Assembly: GCA_028293225.1 (NCBI GenBank)
Contig: JAQGPE010000633.1
Span: 1 to 5,564 of the forward strand
From: Akkermansiaceae bacterium
GTDB taxonomy: Bacteria; Verrucomicrobiota; Verrucomicrobiia; Verrucomicrobiales; Akkermansiaceae
Length of the DNA: 5,564 bases
Direction of reading: 5' to 3'
Below, in pieces: positions 1-4,993 of the stretch; position 1 is the first letter of the stretch; the number at the start of each line of letters is the position of its first letter. The notes under the pieces were generated by a model. That model was given only the letters and a program-made list of their open reading frames with translations, ran no database searches and was not told the DNA's origin. The position numbers and the translations under genes are program-made.

Positions 1-1
1 C

Positions 2-712
2 GCAGTGACGGTCCCGGCGTCCGTCGGCAGCGTGGGAGCGGAGGCTTTCTACTATGCTTCTGGTATCACGGATCTGGTGATTCCGGAGGGAATCACGGCG
101 ATCGGGGCGTGGGCGGTGGCCGGGTGCACGGGCCTGGCGGAAGTGACGCTGCCTGCGAGTCTGACCAGTCTGGGGGTGGATGCATTTTACGGCAGTGCTC
201 TGAACTGGGCGCTTTTCAATGGCAATGCGCCGGCGGTGGGAACCGCGGTGTTTGACGCCGAGGCGAGCGGTTTCACGGTCTACTTTTATCCGGCCAAGAC
301 CGGCTTCACCACGCCGACCTGGCAGGGCTATGCCGCGGTGTCACTGGAAGCACCGGCATCGATTGTCACCTGGCTCACCGGCAATGGCTTCAGTCCCGGG
401 ACCGGCTTGCTCTCCGATCCGAATGGCGACGGGGTGAACCTGCTGCTGGCCTATGGCCTGGGGCTGGATCCGAACCAGGATTTGTCGGGCAGCCTGCCGC
501 AGCCGGTGCTGGCGGGGGATAGCCTGAGCCTGACCTTTCAGGGCGACAGCGAGGGAGTGACCTATGGGGTCGAAGTGAGCGATGACCTCACGACGTGGAC
601 CACCACGGGAGTCACGCTTTCCGAGCCGGATCCCGATGGGATGCGCACCGCGGCCCTGCCGGCGGAAACGGGTGGAGCTGCGCGTTTCATGCGGCTGGTG
701 GTGGGGTATTGA
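2..712 (+). CDS. C-terminal part of a BspA-like leucine-rich-repeat surface protein (5' truncated)
   Basis: The open frame enters from the left edge (236 residues to a TGA at 710-712), so the true start lies outside the window. The GTG at base 5 is an internal valine within a repeat. Residues 1 to about 75 are three roughly 23-residue repeats of the BspA/LRR_5 type, with the pattern 'xVxVPASVxSVGxxAFYxxxGLxxV'. A terminal cap follows with 'FNGNAPAVGTAVFD' and 'GFTTPTWQGY'. Next comes a linker containing DPNGDGVNLL, a DxNxDG acidic motif like calcium-binding loops, followed by 'AYGLGLDPN'. The last 70 or so residues look beta-rich (YGVEVSDDLTTW ... RFMRLVV). In Verrucomicrobiota such tails are common on secreted proteins; this is from memory and not searched. 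The protein is probably exported or cell-surface, with a binding role. There is no catalytic motif in the visible part, and substrate and anchoring are unknown. The gene converges on the 107-residue gene at 754-1077. Confidence 0.8.
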   Translation, partial: AVTVPASVGSVGAEAFYYASGITDLVIPEGITAIGAWAVAGCTGLAEVTLPASLTSLGVDAFYGSALNWALFNGNAPAVGTAVFDAEASGFTVYFYPAKTGFTTPTWQGYAAVSLEAPASIVTWLTGNGFSPGTGLLSDPNGDGVNLLLAYGLGLDPNQDLSGSLPQPVLAGDSLSLTFQGDSEGVTYGVEVSDDLTTWTTTGVTLSEPDPDGMRTAALPAETGGAARFMRLVVGY

Positions 713-722
713 GGGACGTCGA

Positions 723-747
723 CCCTCCGGTGGCTGAGACCGGAGGG
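723..747. terminator. Hairpin between convergent genes, possible terminator
   Basis: A perfect 9-bp inverted repeat, CCCTCCGGT (723-731) and ACCGGAGGG (739-747), encloses a 7-nt loop. It starts 11 nt after the stop of the BspA-like gene and ends 7 nt before the 3' end of the minus-strand gene at 754. The position suits a shared 3'-end structure. There is no clean T-run on either side (CTTCCTTC on the plus strand), so Rho-independent termination is uncertain. It may instead be an RNA 3'-stabilising stem. Confidence 0.45.
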
Positions 748-753
748 CTTCCT

Positions 754-1077
754 TCAACCTGCCAAGCGCTCCGGTTCCCAGACCCGATTGCGGATGCGGG
801 TCCAGTATTCTTCCGCGACATCGGGATCGATCACGACTGGCACCCGCTCACCATACAGGCGGTCGGCGCCGTCCTTCCGTGGGCCGGAGATCCAATACGG
901 TTCCCCGGTGGCTTCGTCGAAGTAGTTGGCCTTGAATCCGCTGCCTTTGAGCGATTGAAAAGTTTTGCCCTGATAGTAGAGGGTGCTGCGGGTGCGGGAG
1001 AAAGTGACTCGTCCGATCCGGGCAGCGCCCCCGGCCAGAGTCGACTTCTTCTCCAGGTACATGATGCGACCGGCCAT
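754..1077 (-). CDS. Conserved small protein of unknown function (107 aa)
   Basis: The ATG at 1077-1075 is preceded by a GGGGGAG Shine-Dalgarno about 9 nt upstream, which fixes the start; the TGA is at 756-754. The product is soluble, with no signal peptide or membrane segment. It resembles, from memory, a widespread family of about 80-110 residues. Its conserved core here runs ARIGRVTFSRT (19-29), TLYYQGKTFQSLKG (32-45), GFKANYFDEATGEPYWISG (47-65) and KDGADRLYG (68-76), with a C-terminal 'VAEEYWTRIR'. Members are usually labelled hypothetical, and some databases carry an implausible 1-deoxyxylulose-5-phosphate synthase label. This protein is far too short for that enzyme and shows no thiamine-diphosphate motif. 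Several aromatic residues (Y34, Y35, F40, F48, Y52, Y61, W62) suggest a compact beta fold. It lies downstream of rplT but is separated from it by a strong terminator, so it is probably transcribed alone. Function unknown. Confidence 0.85.
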   Translation of the reverse strand: MAGRIMYLEKKSTLAGGAARIGRVTFSRTRSTLYYQGKTFQSLKGSGFKANYFDEATGEPYWISGPRKDGADRLYGERVPVVIDPDVAEEYWTRIRNRVWEPERLAG

Positions 1078-1134
1078 GGTTGGAATCTCCCCCGGGCCTC
1101 TCTTTCCGTCAACGCTGTGGCCTCCGCAGGAAAT

Positions 1135-1169
1135 AAAAAACGCCGCCTGGCGAACCGGGCGGCGTTTTT
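1135..1169 (-). terminator. Intrinsic terminator of rpmI-rplT
   Basis: Read on the minus strand, a 10-bp stem (CGCCGCCCGG / CCAGGCGGCG, one G-U pair; bases 1141-1164) closes a TTCG tetraloop and is followed by six Ts, then ATTT (1140 down to 1131). It begins about 33 nt after the rplT stop codon and ends before the start of the next gene at 1077. That is a textbook Rho-independent terminator for the ribosomal protein transcript. The plus strand also reads TTTTT after the stem, so it could work in both directions. Confidence 0.9.
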
Positions 1170-1197
1170 AGAATTGGATGAACTCTTACGAGGTCGA

Positions 1198-1578
1198 TCA
1201 GGCTGCGGCGGCCGCCGTCTTCTTTTCGAGGGCGGACTTGGCCTGGGCGACGATCGCGGAGAACGCGGCGGCGTCCCGGACAGCAAGGTCCGCGAGGATC
1301 TTGCGGTCGGCTTCGATACCGGCGGCCTTGAGGCCTTCGATGAAGCGGGAGTAGGTCAGGTTCTCATTGCGGGTCGCGGCGCTGATGCGGGCGATCCAGA
1401 GGGCGCGGAATTGTCCCTTCCGCTTTTTACGGTCGCGATATTCGTAGGTCATCGCCTTCCGAACCGCATCCTTGGCGTAGCGGAAAAGCTTCGAGCGGAA
1501 TCCGCGGAAGCCTTTCGCACGCAAAAGGACACGCTTACGGCGGGCACGTGAGGCCGGGCTGTTGGTTGCGCGTGGCAT
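1198..1578 (-). CDS. rplT: 50S ribosomal protein L20
   Basis: 126 residues starting [42 protein letters not shown]. This is the basic N-terminal extension of L20 that threads into 23S rRNA. It is followed by the family's '[19 protein letters not shown]' core (about 47-65) and '[30 protein letters not shown]' (about 72-100). L20 is an early-assembly protein of the large subunit. In studied bacteria it also represses translation of its own operon by binding the mRNA. The protein is slightly longer than the usual 115-120 residues because of an alanine-rich tail (TAAAAA). The start is fixed by the conserved MPR beginning and by an in-frame TGA ten nt upstream of the ATG. Only a weak purine stretch (GACAAGA) lies in the normal Shine-Dalgarno position. 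It is co-directional with rpmI, 128 nt away, and is followed by a strong terminator. Confidence 0.98.
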   Translation of the reverse strand: MPRATNSPASRARRKRVLLRAKGFRGFRSKLFRYAKDAVRKAMTYEYRDRKKRKGQFRALWIARISAATRNENLTYSRFIEGLKAAGIEADRKILADLAVRDAAAFSAIVAQAKSALEKKTAAAAA

Positions 1579-1593
1579 GGTGTCTTGTCAGAT

Positions 1594-1692
1594 CGGACGG
1601 GCCGTTGGTTATACTTTCCTCCTACAGTCTCGCTCGTCCGGCGGTATCCTTGCGGATCAGGCTGTAATGAAGGCCACCCGAGGCGCGGGTGG
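1594..1692 (-). promoter_or_regulatory. Structured rpmI-rplT spacer, candidate rplT translational control region
   Basis: The 128-nt gap between rpmI and rplT contains, in minus-strand order, a 7-bp stem CCACCCG/CGGGTGG with a 5-nt loop (1692-1674). Next is a 4-bp stem ATCC/GGAT (1657-1646). Last is a 6-bp long-range pairing CGGACG (1640-1635) with CGTCCG (1599-1594). The loop of this last pairing holds an AGGAGG (1623-1618) with no usable start codon at normal spacing; the rplT ATG is about 40 nt further on. L20 autoregulates through mRNA structure in E. coli and Bacillus, so an RNA switch is plausible. This particular structure is not one I recognise. A TATAAC hexamer (1613-1608) could alternatively be a -10 element of an internal rplT promoter, but no -35 is evident. 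Confidence 0.35.
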
Positions 1693-1706
1693 AGGCGCAG
1701 TTGTCG

Positions 1707-1919
1707 TCAGCGGGAGAACGGAAGGTTCTCTCTAACGTTTCTAAGGTCAGCATCGGAGACGAGACCCGCCTTGCTAAGGGCGCGCTTGCGTTTCCGATTC
1801 TTGCATTGAAGCAAGTGCCGTGCACCTTGTTTCCGGCGCAGGATCTTTCCAGTTCCTGTGACCTTGAAGCGTTTGGCGACAGCCTTCCGGGTCTTTGCTT
1901 TTCCTGAGACTCGTGGCAT
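1707..1919 (-). CDS. rpmI: 50S ribosomal protein L35
   Basis: 70 residues, [26 protein letters not shown]..., with the L35 signatures '[21 protein letters not shown]' (about 9-29) and the basic '[19 protein letters not shown]' (about 34-52). Length fits the usual 64-70. It is a small structural protein of the large ribosomal subunit. It is first in a two-gene unit with rplT. The usual upstream partner infC (IF-3) is absent: a divergent hydrolase gene begins 165 nt away, so this unit must have its own promoter. The region directly 5' of the ATG has no good Shine-Dalgarno. A TAAAAT hexamer (1989-1984, minus strand) could be the -10 element. It would give a leader of about 60 nt that carries a small CCCG/CGGG hairpin (1980-1968), but no convincing -35 is seen. 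Confidence 0.97.
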   Translation of the reverse strand: MPRVSGKAKTRKAVAKRFKVTGTGKILRRKQGARHLLQCKNRKRKRALSKAGLVSDADLRNVRENLPFSR

Positions 1920-2004
1920 GGGGCGGCGAAACTAGGAACTCACCGGGGCTTGGCAAGGCAAAAGTAGCCCGTTTTCCGGGAAGATTTTAGCCGATTGGGG
2001 CAGG

Positions 2005-2033
2005 TTGATGGTCAGAAAAGGTGGAATTTTAAG
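2005..2033 (+). promoter_or_regulatory. Candidate promoter of the hydrolase gene
   Basis: TTGATG (2005-2010) and TTTAAG (2028-2033) are separated by 17 nt, each matching 4 of 6 bases of the sigma-70 consensus. The arrangement lies about 50 nt upstream of the GTG start, in the divergent intergenic region. The evidence is pattern only; the local AT-rich stretch makes chance matches likely. Confidence 0.3.
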
Positions 2034-2055
2034 GATTTGCTGGTGTTCACTTGAA

Positions 2056-2078
2056 AGCTTCCGGGAAACCGGGAAGCT
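2056..2078 (+). promoter_or_regulatory. Hairpin over the ribosome-binding region of the hydrolase gene
   Basis: AGCTTCC (2056-2062) and GGAAGCT (2072-2078) form a perfect 7-bp stem with a 9-nt loop; a G-G mismatch and two more G-C pairs can extend it inward. The stem ends 6 nt before the GTG at 2085. Its 3' arm contains the only purine-rich Shine-Dalgarno-like stretch (GGGAAG). As drawn, folding would hide the ribosome-binding site, so it may dampen translation. The repeat is seen directly; the regulatory role is inferred. Confidence 0.45.
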
Positions 2079-2084
2079 GCGGCC

Positions 2085-3233
2085 GTGGATCCGGTCACGC
2101 ATGCGGCCCTCGGGGCGATCACGGGCGAGCTGCTGCTCGGGCGGCAGCTGGGGAAGCGCGCCCTGGCGTGGGGCGCCCTGTTCGGGATGCTGCCGGATAT
2201 TGATGCGGTTTTTGCGCTGCTGCTGGACACGGCGCATGGGCTGGCGTTGCACCGGGGGTTCTTTCACTCGCTGTTTTTCATCGCGCTGCTGGCGGTGGGG
2301 TTGGCCAGGCCGCTGGCGAAACGCTGGGCGAAGGAGGGCGTCACGCCGTTGCGGGCGGGGGGAATGATCGCGCTGGCGATGGGCTCGCACCTGCTGGTCG
2401 ATCTTTTTTCGGTCTACGGCGCGCAGCCGTTCGAGCCCTTCAGCGGGCTGCGGGTGTCGTTCGACAATCTGTTCATCATCGATGTGGTCTTTACGATCCC
2501 GCTGCTGGTGGCGGTGGGGATCGCGCTGTGCAAGAAGCCGGTGAAGCCGCCGGTCAAGAAACCGCGCAGCCGCAAGAAGGTTCCGCCGCCGCCGGTGCCG
2601 ATGGCGAAGTACCCGTGGTGGTGCCTGGGGATCAGCTGCGCGTATGTGGGGTTGAGCTTCTGGGCGAAGAGCGTGGCCGCGGCGGATTTCGAGCACGATC
2701 TGGCGCGGCGCGGGGTGACCTGGAAGCAGCGGATGGAGTCGCCGACGCCGCTGAACATCTTCTTCTGGCGCGGGCTGGTGGAGCGGGATGGGGAGATCTG
2801 GCTGGGCTACCGCTCGATCTTCGATGCGAAGACCACGCCGGTGAGCTGGACGATCATCCCGAAGGGGGAGGAGCTGGCGAAGCCTTTCGAAGAAGAGCGG
2901 GAAGTGAAGACCGTCGAGTGGTTTTCAAAAGGCTGGTGGATCGCCCGGCCGGCGGCGGACGGACTGTGGATGGCGGACCTGCGCTTTGAGGAAATGCGCG
3001 ACTGGGACAAGCGCGGGGTGGCACTGCGGCCGGAGTTCGCGTGGACCTTCGGCCCTGCCAAGGAAGGCAACCGGCTGCGCCGTCATGAGCGGGGACCGAT
3101 GGATGCCGGTGAGACCGCGCGACGGATGGGGCGGCGGATCGCGGGGGAGACGACGGCGTGGGATGGGAATCCGCGGTTGGTGGGGCCTTTCCTGGCGATC
3201 CAGGAATATCTGAGTTTGAAGGAGGCGCCGTGA
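2085..3233 (+). CDS. YdjM-family membrane-bound metal-dependent hydrolase with a C-terminal extension
   Basis: 382 residues from a GTG start. An in-frame TGA at 2052 excludes an upstream start, and MDPVTHAALGA is the typical beginning of the family (YdjM/DUF457, PF04307). Candidate metal ligands are H6 in THAALG, D38 and D40 in GMLPDIDAV, H56 and H61 in HRGFFHS, and H102/D106 in GSHLLVDLFSVYG. Hydrophobic segments at about 25-48, 60-77, 92-110 and 128-149 make residues 1-150 an integral membrane domain. A Pro/Lys-rich linker (150-172, KKPVKPPVKKPRSRKK...) leads to another hydrophobic segment (about 177-194) and then a soluble region of about 190 residues. That region is rich in Trp and charged residues (YRSIFDAKTTPVSWTIIPKGEEL, WWIARPAADGLWMADLRFEEMRDW). 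This two-part form is known among longer members. The physiological substrate of the family is not established. It is probably transcribed alone, divergent from rpmI. Confidence 0.9.
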   Translation: MDPVTHAALGAITGELLLGRQLGKRALAWGALFGMLPDIDAVFALLLDTAHGLALHRGFFHSLFFIALLAVGLARPLAKRWAKEGVTPLRAGGMIALAMGSHLLVDLFSVYGAQPFEPFSGLRVSFDNLFIIDVVFTIPLLVAVGIALCKKPVKPPVKKPRSRKKVPPPPVPMAKYPWWCLGISCAYVGLSFWAKSVAAADFEHDLARRGVTWKQRMESPTPLNIFFWRGLVERDGEIWLGYRSIFDAKTTPVSWTIIPKGEELAKPFEEEREVKTVEWFSKGWWIARPAADGLWMADLRFEEMRDWDKRGVALRPEFAWTFGPAKEGNRLRRHERGPMDAGETARRMGRRIAGETTAWDGNPRLVGPFLAIQEYLSLKEAP

Positions 3234-3271
3234 AGAGGTCCGGGGGAGGTGGGAAATGCGCAACTCCGCAC

Positions 3272-3300
3272 TTGATGCCGCCCGCTTCCTTCCGGATGAT
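3272..3300 (+). promoter_or_regulatory. Candidate promoter of tRNA-Val
   Basis: TTGATG (3272-3277) and GATGAT (3295-3300) are spaced exactly 17 nt apart, and the -10 ends 18 nt before the first base of the tRNA. That would give a 5' leader of about 12 nt, as is usual for tRNA genes. Each hexamer matches the sigma-70 consensus at 4 of 6 positions. The -35 sequence equals the one proposed before the hydrolase gene. Confidence 0.45.
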
Positions 3301-3318
3301 CGGTGCGTCGCAGCGAAG

Positions 3319-3393
3319 GCACGAGTAGCTCAGCGGTAGAGCAACCCGCTTACACCGGGTCGGTCGGCGGTTCGATCCCGTCCTCGTGTACCA
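3319..3393 (+). tRNA. tRNA-Val (anticodon UAC), CCA encoded
   Basis: A complete cloverleaf can be folded by hand. The acceptor stem is GCACGAG (3319-3325) with CTCGTGT (3383-3389). The D arm is GCTC/GAGC with loop AGCGGTA. The anticodon stem is ACCCG/CGGGT with loop CTTACAC, so positions 34-36 are TAC, which reads valine GUA and, by wobble, other GUN codons. The variable loop is CGGTC. The T arm is GGCGG/CCGTC (one G-U pair) with loop TTCGATC. The discriminator is A3390, followed by a genomically encoded CCA. The first acceptor pair is a G1-U72 wobble. No T-rich terminator hairpin follows; the only structure is a small GTGGC/GCCAC stem (3422-3435) without a T-run. Confidence 0.96.
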
Positions 3394-3475
3394 CTTTTCC
3401 GGCGCTCGTTTTGAGTTCCGGGTGGCTTTTGCCACATGGGCTGAGGGGCCAATTGAGATTTCTGCATTTCTTGCT

Positions 3476-3484
3476 TGCGATAAT
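3476..3484 (+). promoter_or_regulatory. Candidate extended -10 of the marR promoter
   Basis: TGCGATAAT matches an extended -10 (TGn then GATAAT, 5 of 6 to TATAAT). A TTGAGA at 3453-3458 is a possible -35 but is 20 nt away, longer than optimal, which an extended -10 can tolerate. The last four bases of the element are the first four of the repeated 16-base operator candidate. A protein bound there would block this promoter. Confidence 0.4.
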
Positions 3485-3496
3485 GTTGTATATGCA
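3481..3496. promoter_or_regulatory. Operator candidate, copy 1 (before marR)
   Basis: TAATGTTGTATATGCA occurs here and, identically, at 3998-4013. The right part, TTGTATATGCAC (3486-3497), is an imperfect palindrome around ATAT, the size and composition typical of a MarR dimer half-turn site. Its overlap with the proposed -10 and its position 16 nt before the chosen marR start fit autorepression. Identity of the copies is seen directly; binding by this MarR protein is inferred. Confidence 0.7.
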
Positions 3497-3512
3497 CCAT
3501 AGATTCTCCCAG

Positions 3513-3983
3513 ATGAACGCCGACCTGCCACCCGAGCCTGTCCACGATGTCGTCGCCGAAATGGCCGGCGAGTGCGTGATGATGCGGTCGCGGTTGATTT
3601 CGCGGGTGGTCACCGGGATCTATGATCAGGAGCTGCGGCCCTTCGGAATCAACTCGCCACAGTTCGCACTGCTGGTGGTGATGGTGAAGATGGGGCCGTC
3701 CAGCCGCGCGGAGATCGGGCGCTACCATCATCAGGACCGTTCGACGCTGACCCGGAATCTGAAGATCATGCTTTCCGAAGGCTGGATCGAGGAAGTGCCG
3801 GGCGCCGCCGGTGGCCGGGCCCGTCCGATGGCGGTGACGCGGGCAGGTCGAGATCTGCTGGCGGTCCTGGCGCCGTCATGGCGGGAGGCGCAGAAGAAAG
3901 CGCGGGTCTTGCTGTGCGAAGAGGGGGTTCAGGCCATCACGAAGCTGGCCAACGGGATTTTGAAACCGGCGCCAGCGGTGTGA
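3513..3983 (+). CDS. MarR-family transcriptional regulator
   Basis: 156 residues from the ATG at 3513. Two in-frame ATGs at 3483 and 3492 would give 166 or 163 residues. Both lie inside the 16-base repeat, and in the second repeat copy the same ATG triplets lead only to a five-codon frame, so they are probably operator sequence. None of the starts has a clear Shine-Dalgarno. The winged helix is plain: 'YDQELRPFGINSPQFALLVVM' (37-57), then the recognition helix region 'RAEIGRYHHQDRSTLTRNLKIMLSEGWIEE' (65-94), and the wing 'GGRARPMAVTRAGRDLL' (100-116) with an Arg pair. The protein should bind as a dimer. C21 sits in the N-terminal helix, and C135 near the C-terminus. Related regulators often have an N-terminal cysteine, so redox or electrophile sensing is possible but unproven. 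It lies 71 nt upstream of, and co-directional with, the nmrA-like gene, its likely target. Confidence 0.92.
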   Translation: MNADLPPEPVHDVVAEMAGECVMMRSRLISRVVTGIYDQELRPFGINSPQFALLVVMVKMGPSSRAEIGRYHHQDRSTLTRNLKIMLSEGWIEEVPGAAGGRARPMAVTRAGRDLLAVLAPSWREAQKKARVLLCEEGVQAITKLANGILKPAPAV

Positions 3984-3997
3984 TCTCTTTTTAGTTG

Positions 3998-4013
3998 TAA
4001 TGTTGTATATGCA
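3998..4013. promoter_or_regulatory. Operator candidate, copy 2 (before nmrA-like gene)
   Basis: This is the second identical copy of TAATGTTGTATATGCA, 517 bases from the first, 15 nt after the marR stop and 41 nt before the nmrA-like ATG. Here the palindrome is fuller: TTGTATATGCAA (4003-4014) has 5 of 6 symmetric pairs. TGTAAT (3996-4001), 5 of 6 to the -10 consensus, overlaps its left edge, as GATAAT does at copy 1. No good -35 is visible. Confidence 0.7.
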
Positions 4014-4054
4014 ATAACGTCTCTGTTTCCAATTCATTCATCAAAATCGAAACC

Positions 4055-4924
4055 ATGAAAAAAGTACTCATCACCGGCGCCACTGGCCGCACCGGCACTT
4101 CCACCATCGACCGGCTCCTGGAGCTTGGGGTTCCGACCAGAGCTCTGGTCCATCGGCACGACGAACGTTCCGAGAAACTCGCCTCGCAAGGCGTCGAGAT
4201 CATCCAGGGCGAACTCAATGACTTCGACAAGGTCGTCGAGGCGCTGGAGGGGATCACCAACGCGTATTTCGTTTTCCCGATCCAGGTCCCCGGGATTCTG
4301 GAGGCGACCGCGTTCTTTGCCCAGGCGGCGCTGGAGCGGGGGGTGGAGTCGATCGTGAACATGTCGCAGATTTCCGCGCGGAGGGTGGCGAACAGTGTGG
4401 CGGCGCGGAATCACTGGCTGGCGGAGCGGGTTTTCGATCGCTCGGGGGTTGCCGTGACTCACTTGCGGCCGACCTTCTTTGCGGAGTGGCTGACCTACTG
4501 GGCGCAGAGCATCCGCGAGGAGAACGTGCTGCGGCTGCCCTTTGGCCGGACCGCCTATGCGCCGATCGCAGCGGAGGATCAGGGCCGGGTGATCGCGGAA
4601 ATCCTCAACTCGCCGGAGGGCCACGCGGGGCGGATCTACCCGCTCTATGGTCCGGAGGAGCTGACCCAGGACCAGGTCGTGGAACTGCTCTCCGGGGTGC
4701 TGGACCGGCCGATCCGATATGATGCGATGGAGATCGAGCCGTTCCAGAAGGTGCTGAGCGGCGCGGGATTCAATGCGCATTTCATCCAGCATATCTCGAC
4801 CGTCGCCCAGGACTGCCGCGACGGACTCTTTTCAGGGACCAACGATGTGGTGGAGCGGATCACCGGCCGGAAGCCCGAGTCGATGAAGGACTTCATCGTC
4901 AAAAACCAGGCGATCTTCCGCTGA
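4055..4924 (+). CDS. NmrA-like NAD(P)-binding protein (atypical SDR)
   Basis: 289 residues. The N-terminal Rossmann motif is GATGRTG (8-14) in MKKVLITGATGRTGTSTIDRLLELG. R29, H33 and R34 at the end of strand 2 (TRALVHRHDER) fit a preference for NADP(H). The segments 'GVEIIQGELNDFDKVVEALEGITNAYFVFP' (46-75) and 'VAVTHLRPTFFAEWL' in mid-protein are typical of the NmrA/QorB/HSCARG branch. Length also fits. No classical SDR YxxxK catalytic pair is obvious, so it may be a quinone/enone reductase of the QOR2 type or a redox-sensing protein; which one cannot be told. It is cytosolic. The ATG is preceded by an A-rich leader without a Shine-Dalgarno. Copy 2 of the operator candidate lies in its upstream region, so repression by the neighbouring MarR protein and induction by an electrophile or quinone is a reasonable model. 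Confidence 0.9.
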   Translation: MKKVLITGATGRTGTSTIDRLLELGVPTRALVHRHDERSEKLASQGVEIIQGELNDFDKVVEALEGITNAYFVFPIQVPGILEATAFFAQAALERGVESIVNMSQISARRVANSVAARNHWLAERVFDRSGVAVTHLRPTFFAEWLTYWAQSIREENVLRLPFGRTAYAPIAAEDQGRVIAEILNSPEGHAGRIYPLYGPEELTQDQVVELLSGVLDRPIRYDAMEIEPFQKVLSGAGFNAHFIQHISTVAQDCRDGLFSGTNDVVERITGRKPESMKDFIVKNQAIFR

Positions 4925-4993
4925 ATGGTCGGAAAAACCGCTGCTGAAGGACGGCTAAGTTGATTTTGCGTTCTCCTCCTAACTTTCCATCCC

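Noticed and set aside
1084..1112. TTGACG (minus strand, 1112-1107) as promoter of the 107-residue gene
   Set aside because: The -35 matches 5 of 6, but at 17 nt spacing the -10 position is GAGATT, a poor match that overlaps the ribosome-binding site.
595..1551. Long plus-strand open frame (318 codons) over the minus-strand genes
   Set aside because: It lies antisense to rplT and the 107-residue gene, which have clear family motifs, and it runs through the rplT terminator. Its translation is Gly/Arg-rich without recognisable motifs; it is a product of high GC content.
1932..2696. Minus-strand open frame of 254 codons opposite the hydrolase
   Set aside because: Arg/Gln/Pro-rich low-complexity translation lying antisense to a well-supported YdjM-type gene.
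3422..3435. GTGGC-TTTT-GCCAC stem after tRNA-Val as a terminator
   Set aside because: Only 5 bp and not followed by a T-run; it may be chance.
2854..3531. Minus-strand open frame of 225 codons
   Set aside because: It crosses the tRNA-Val gene and the hydrolase 3' end and encodes a Ser/Pro/Arg-rich sequence with no family motif. The TGSNRRPTRCKR stretch is a translated tRNA, a common false-gene artefact.
4034..4792. Minus-strand open frame of 252 codons opposite the nmrA-like gene
   Set aside because: Shadow of a gene with a clear Rossmann motif; no recognisable domain in the antisense translation.
4975..4980. CCTCCT just upstream of the last gene
   Set aside because: On the coding strand this is the anti-Shine-Dalgarno sequence, not a ribosome-binding site.
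4960..4985. TTGATT ... TAACTT as a promoter of the last membrane protein gene
   Set aside because: The spacing is only 14 nt and the -10 match is weak.
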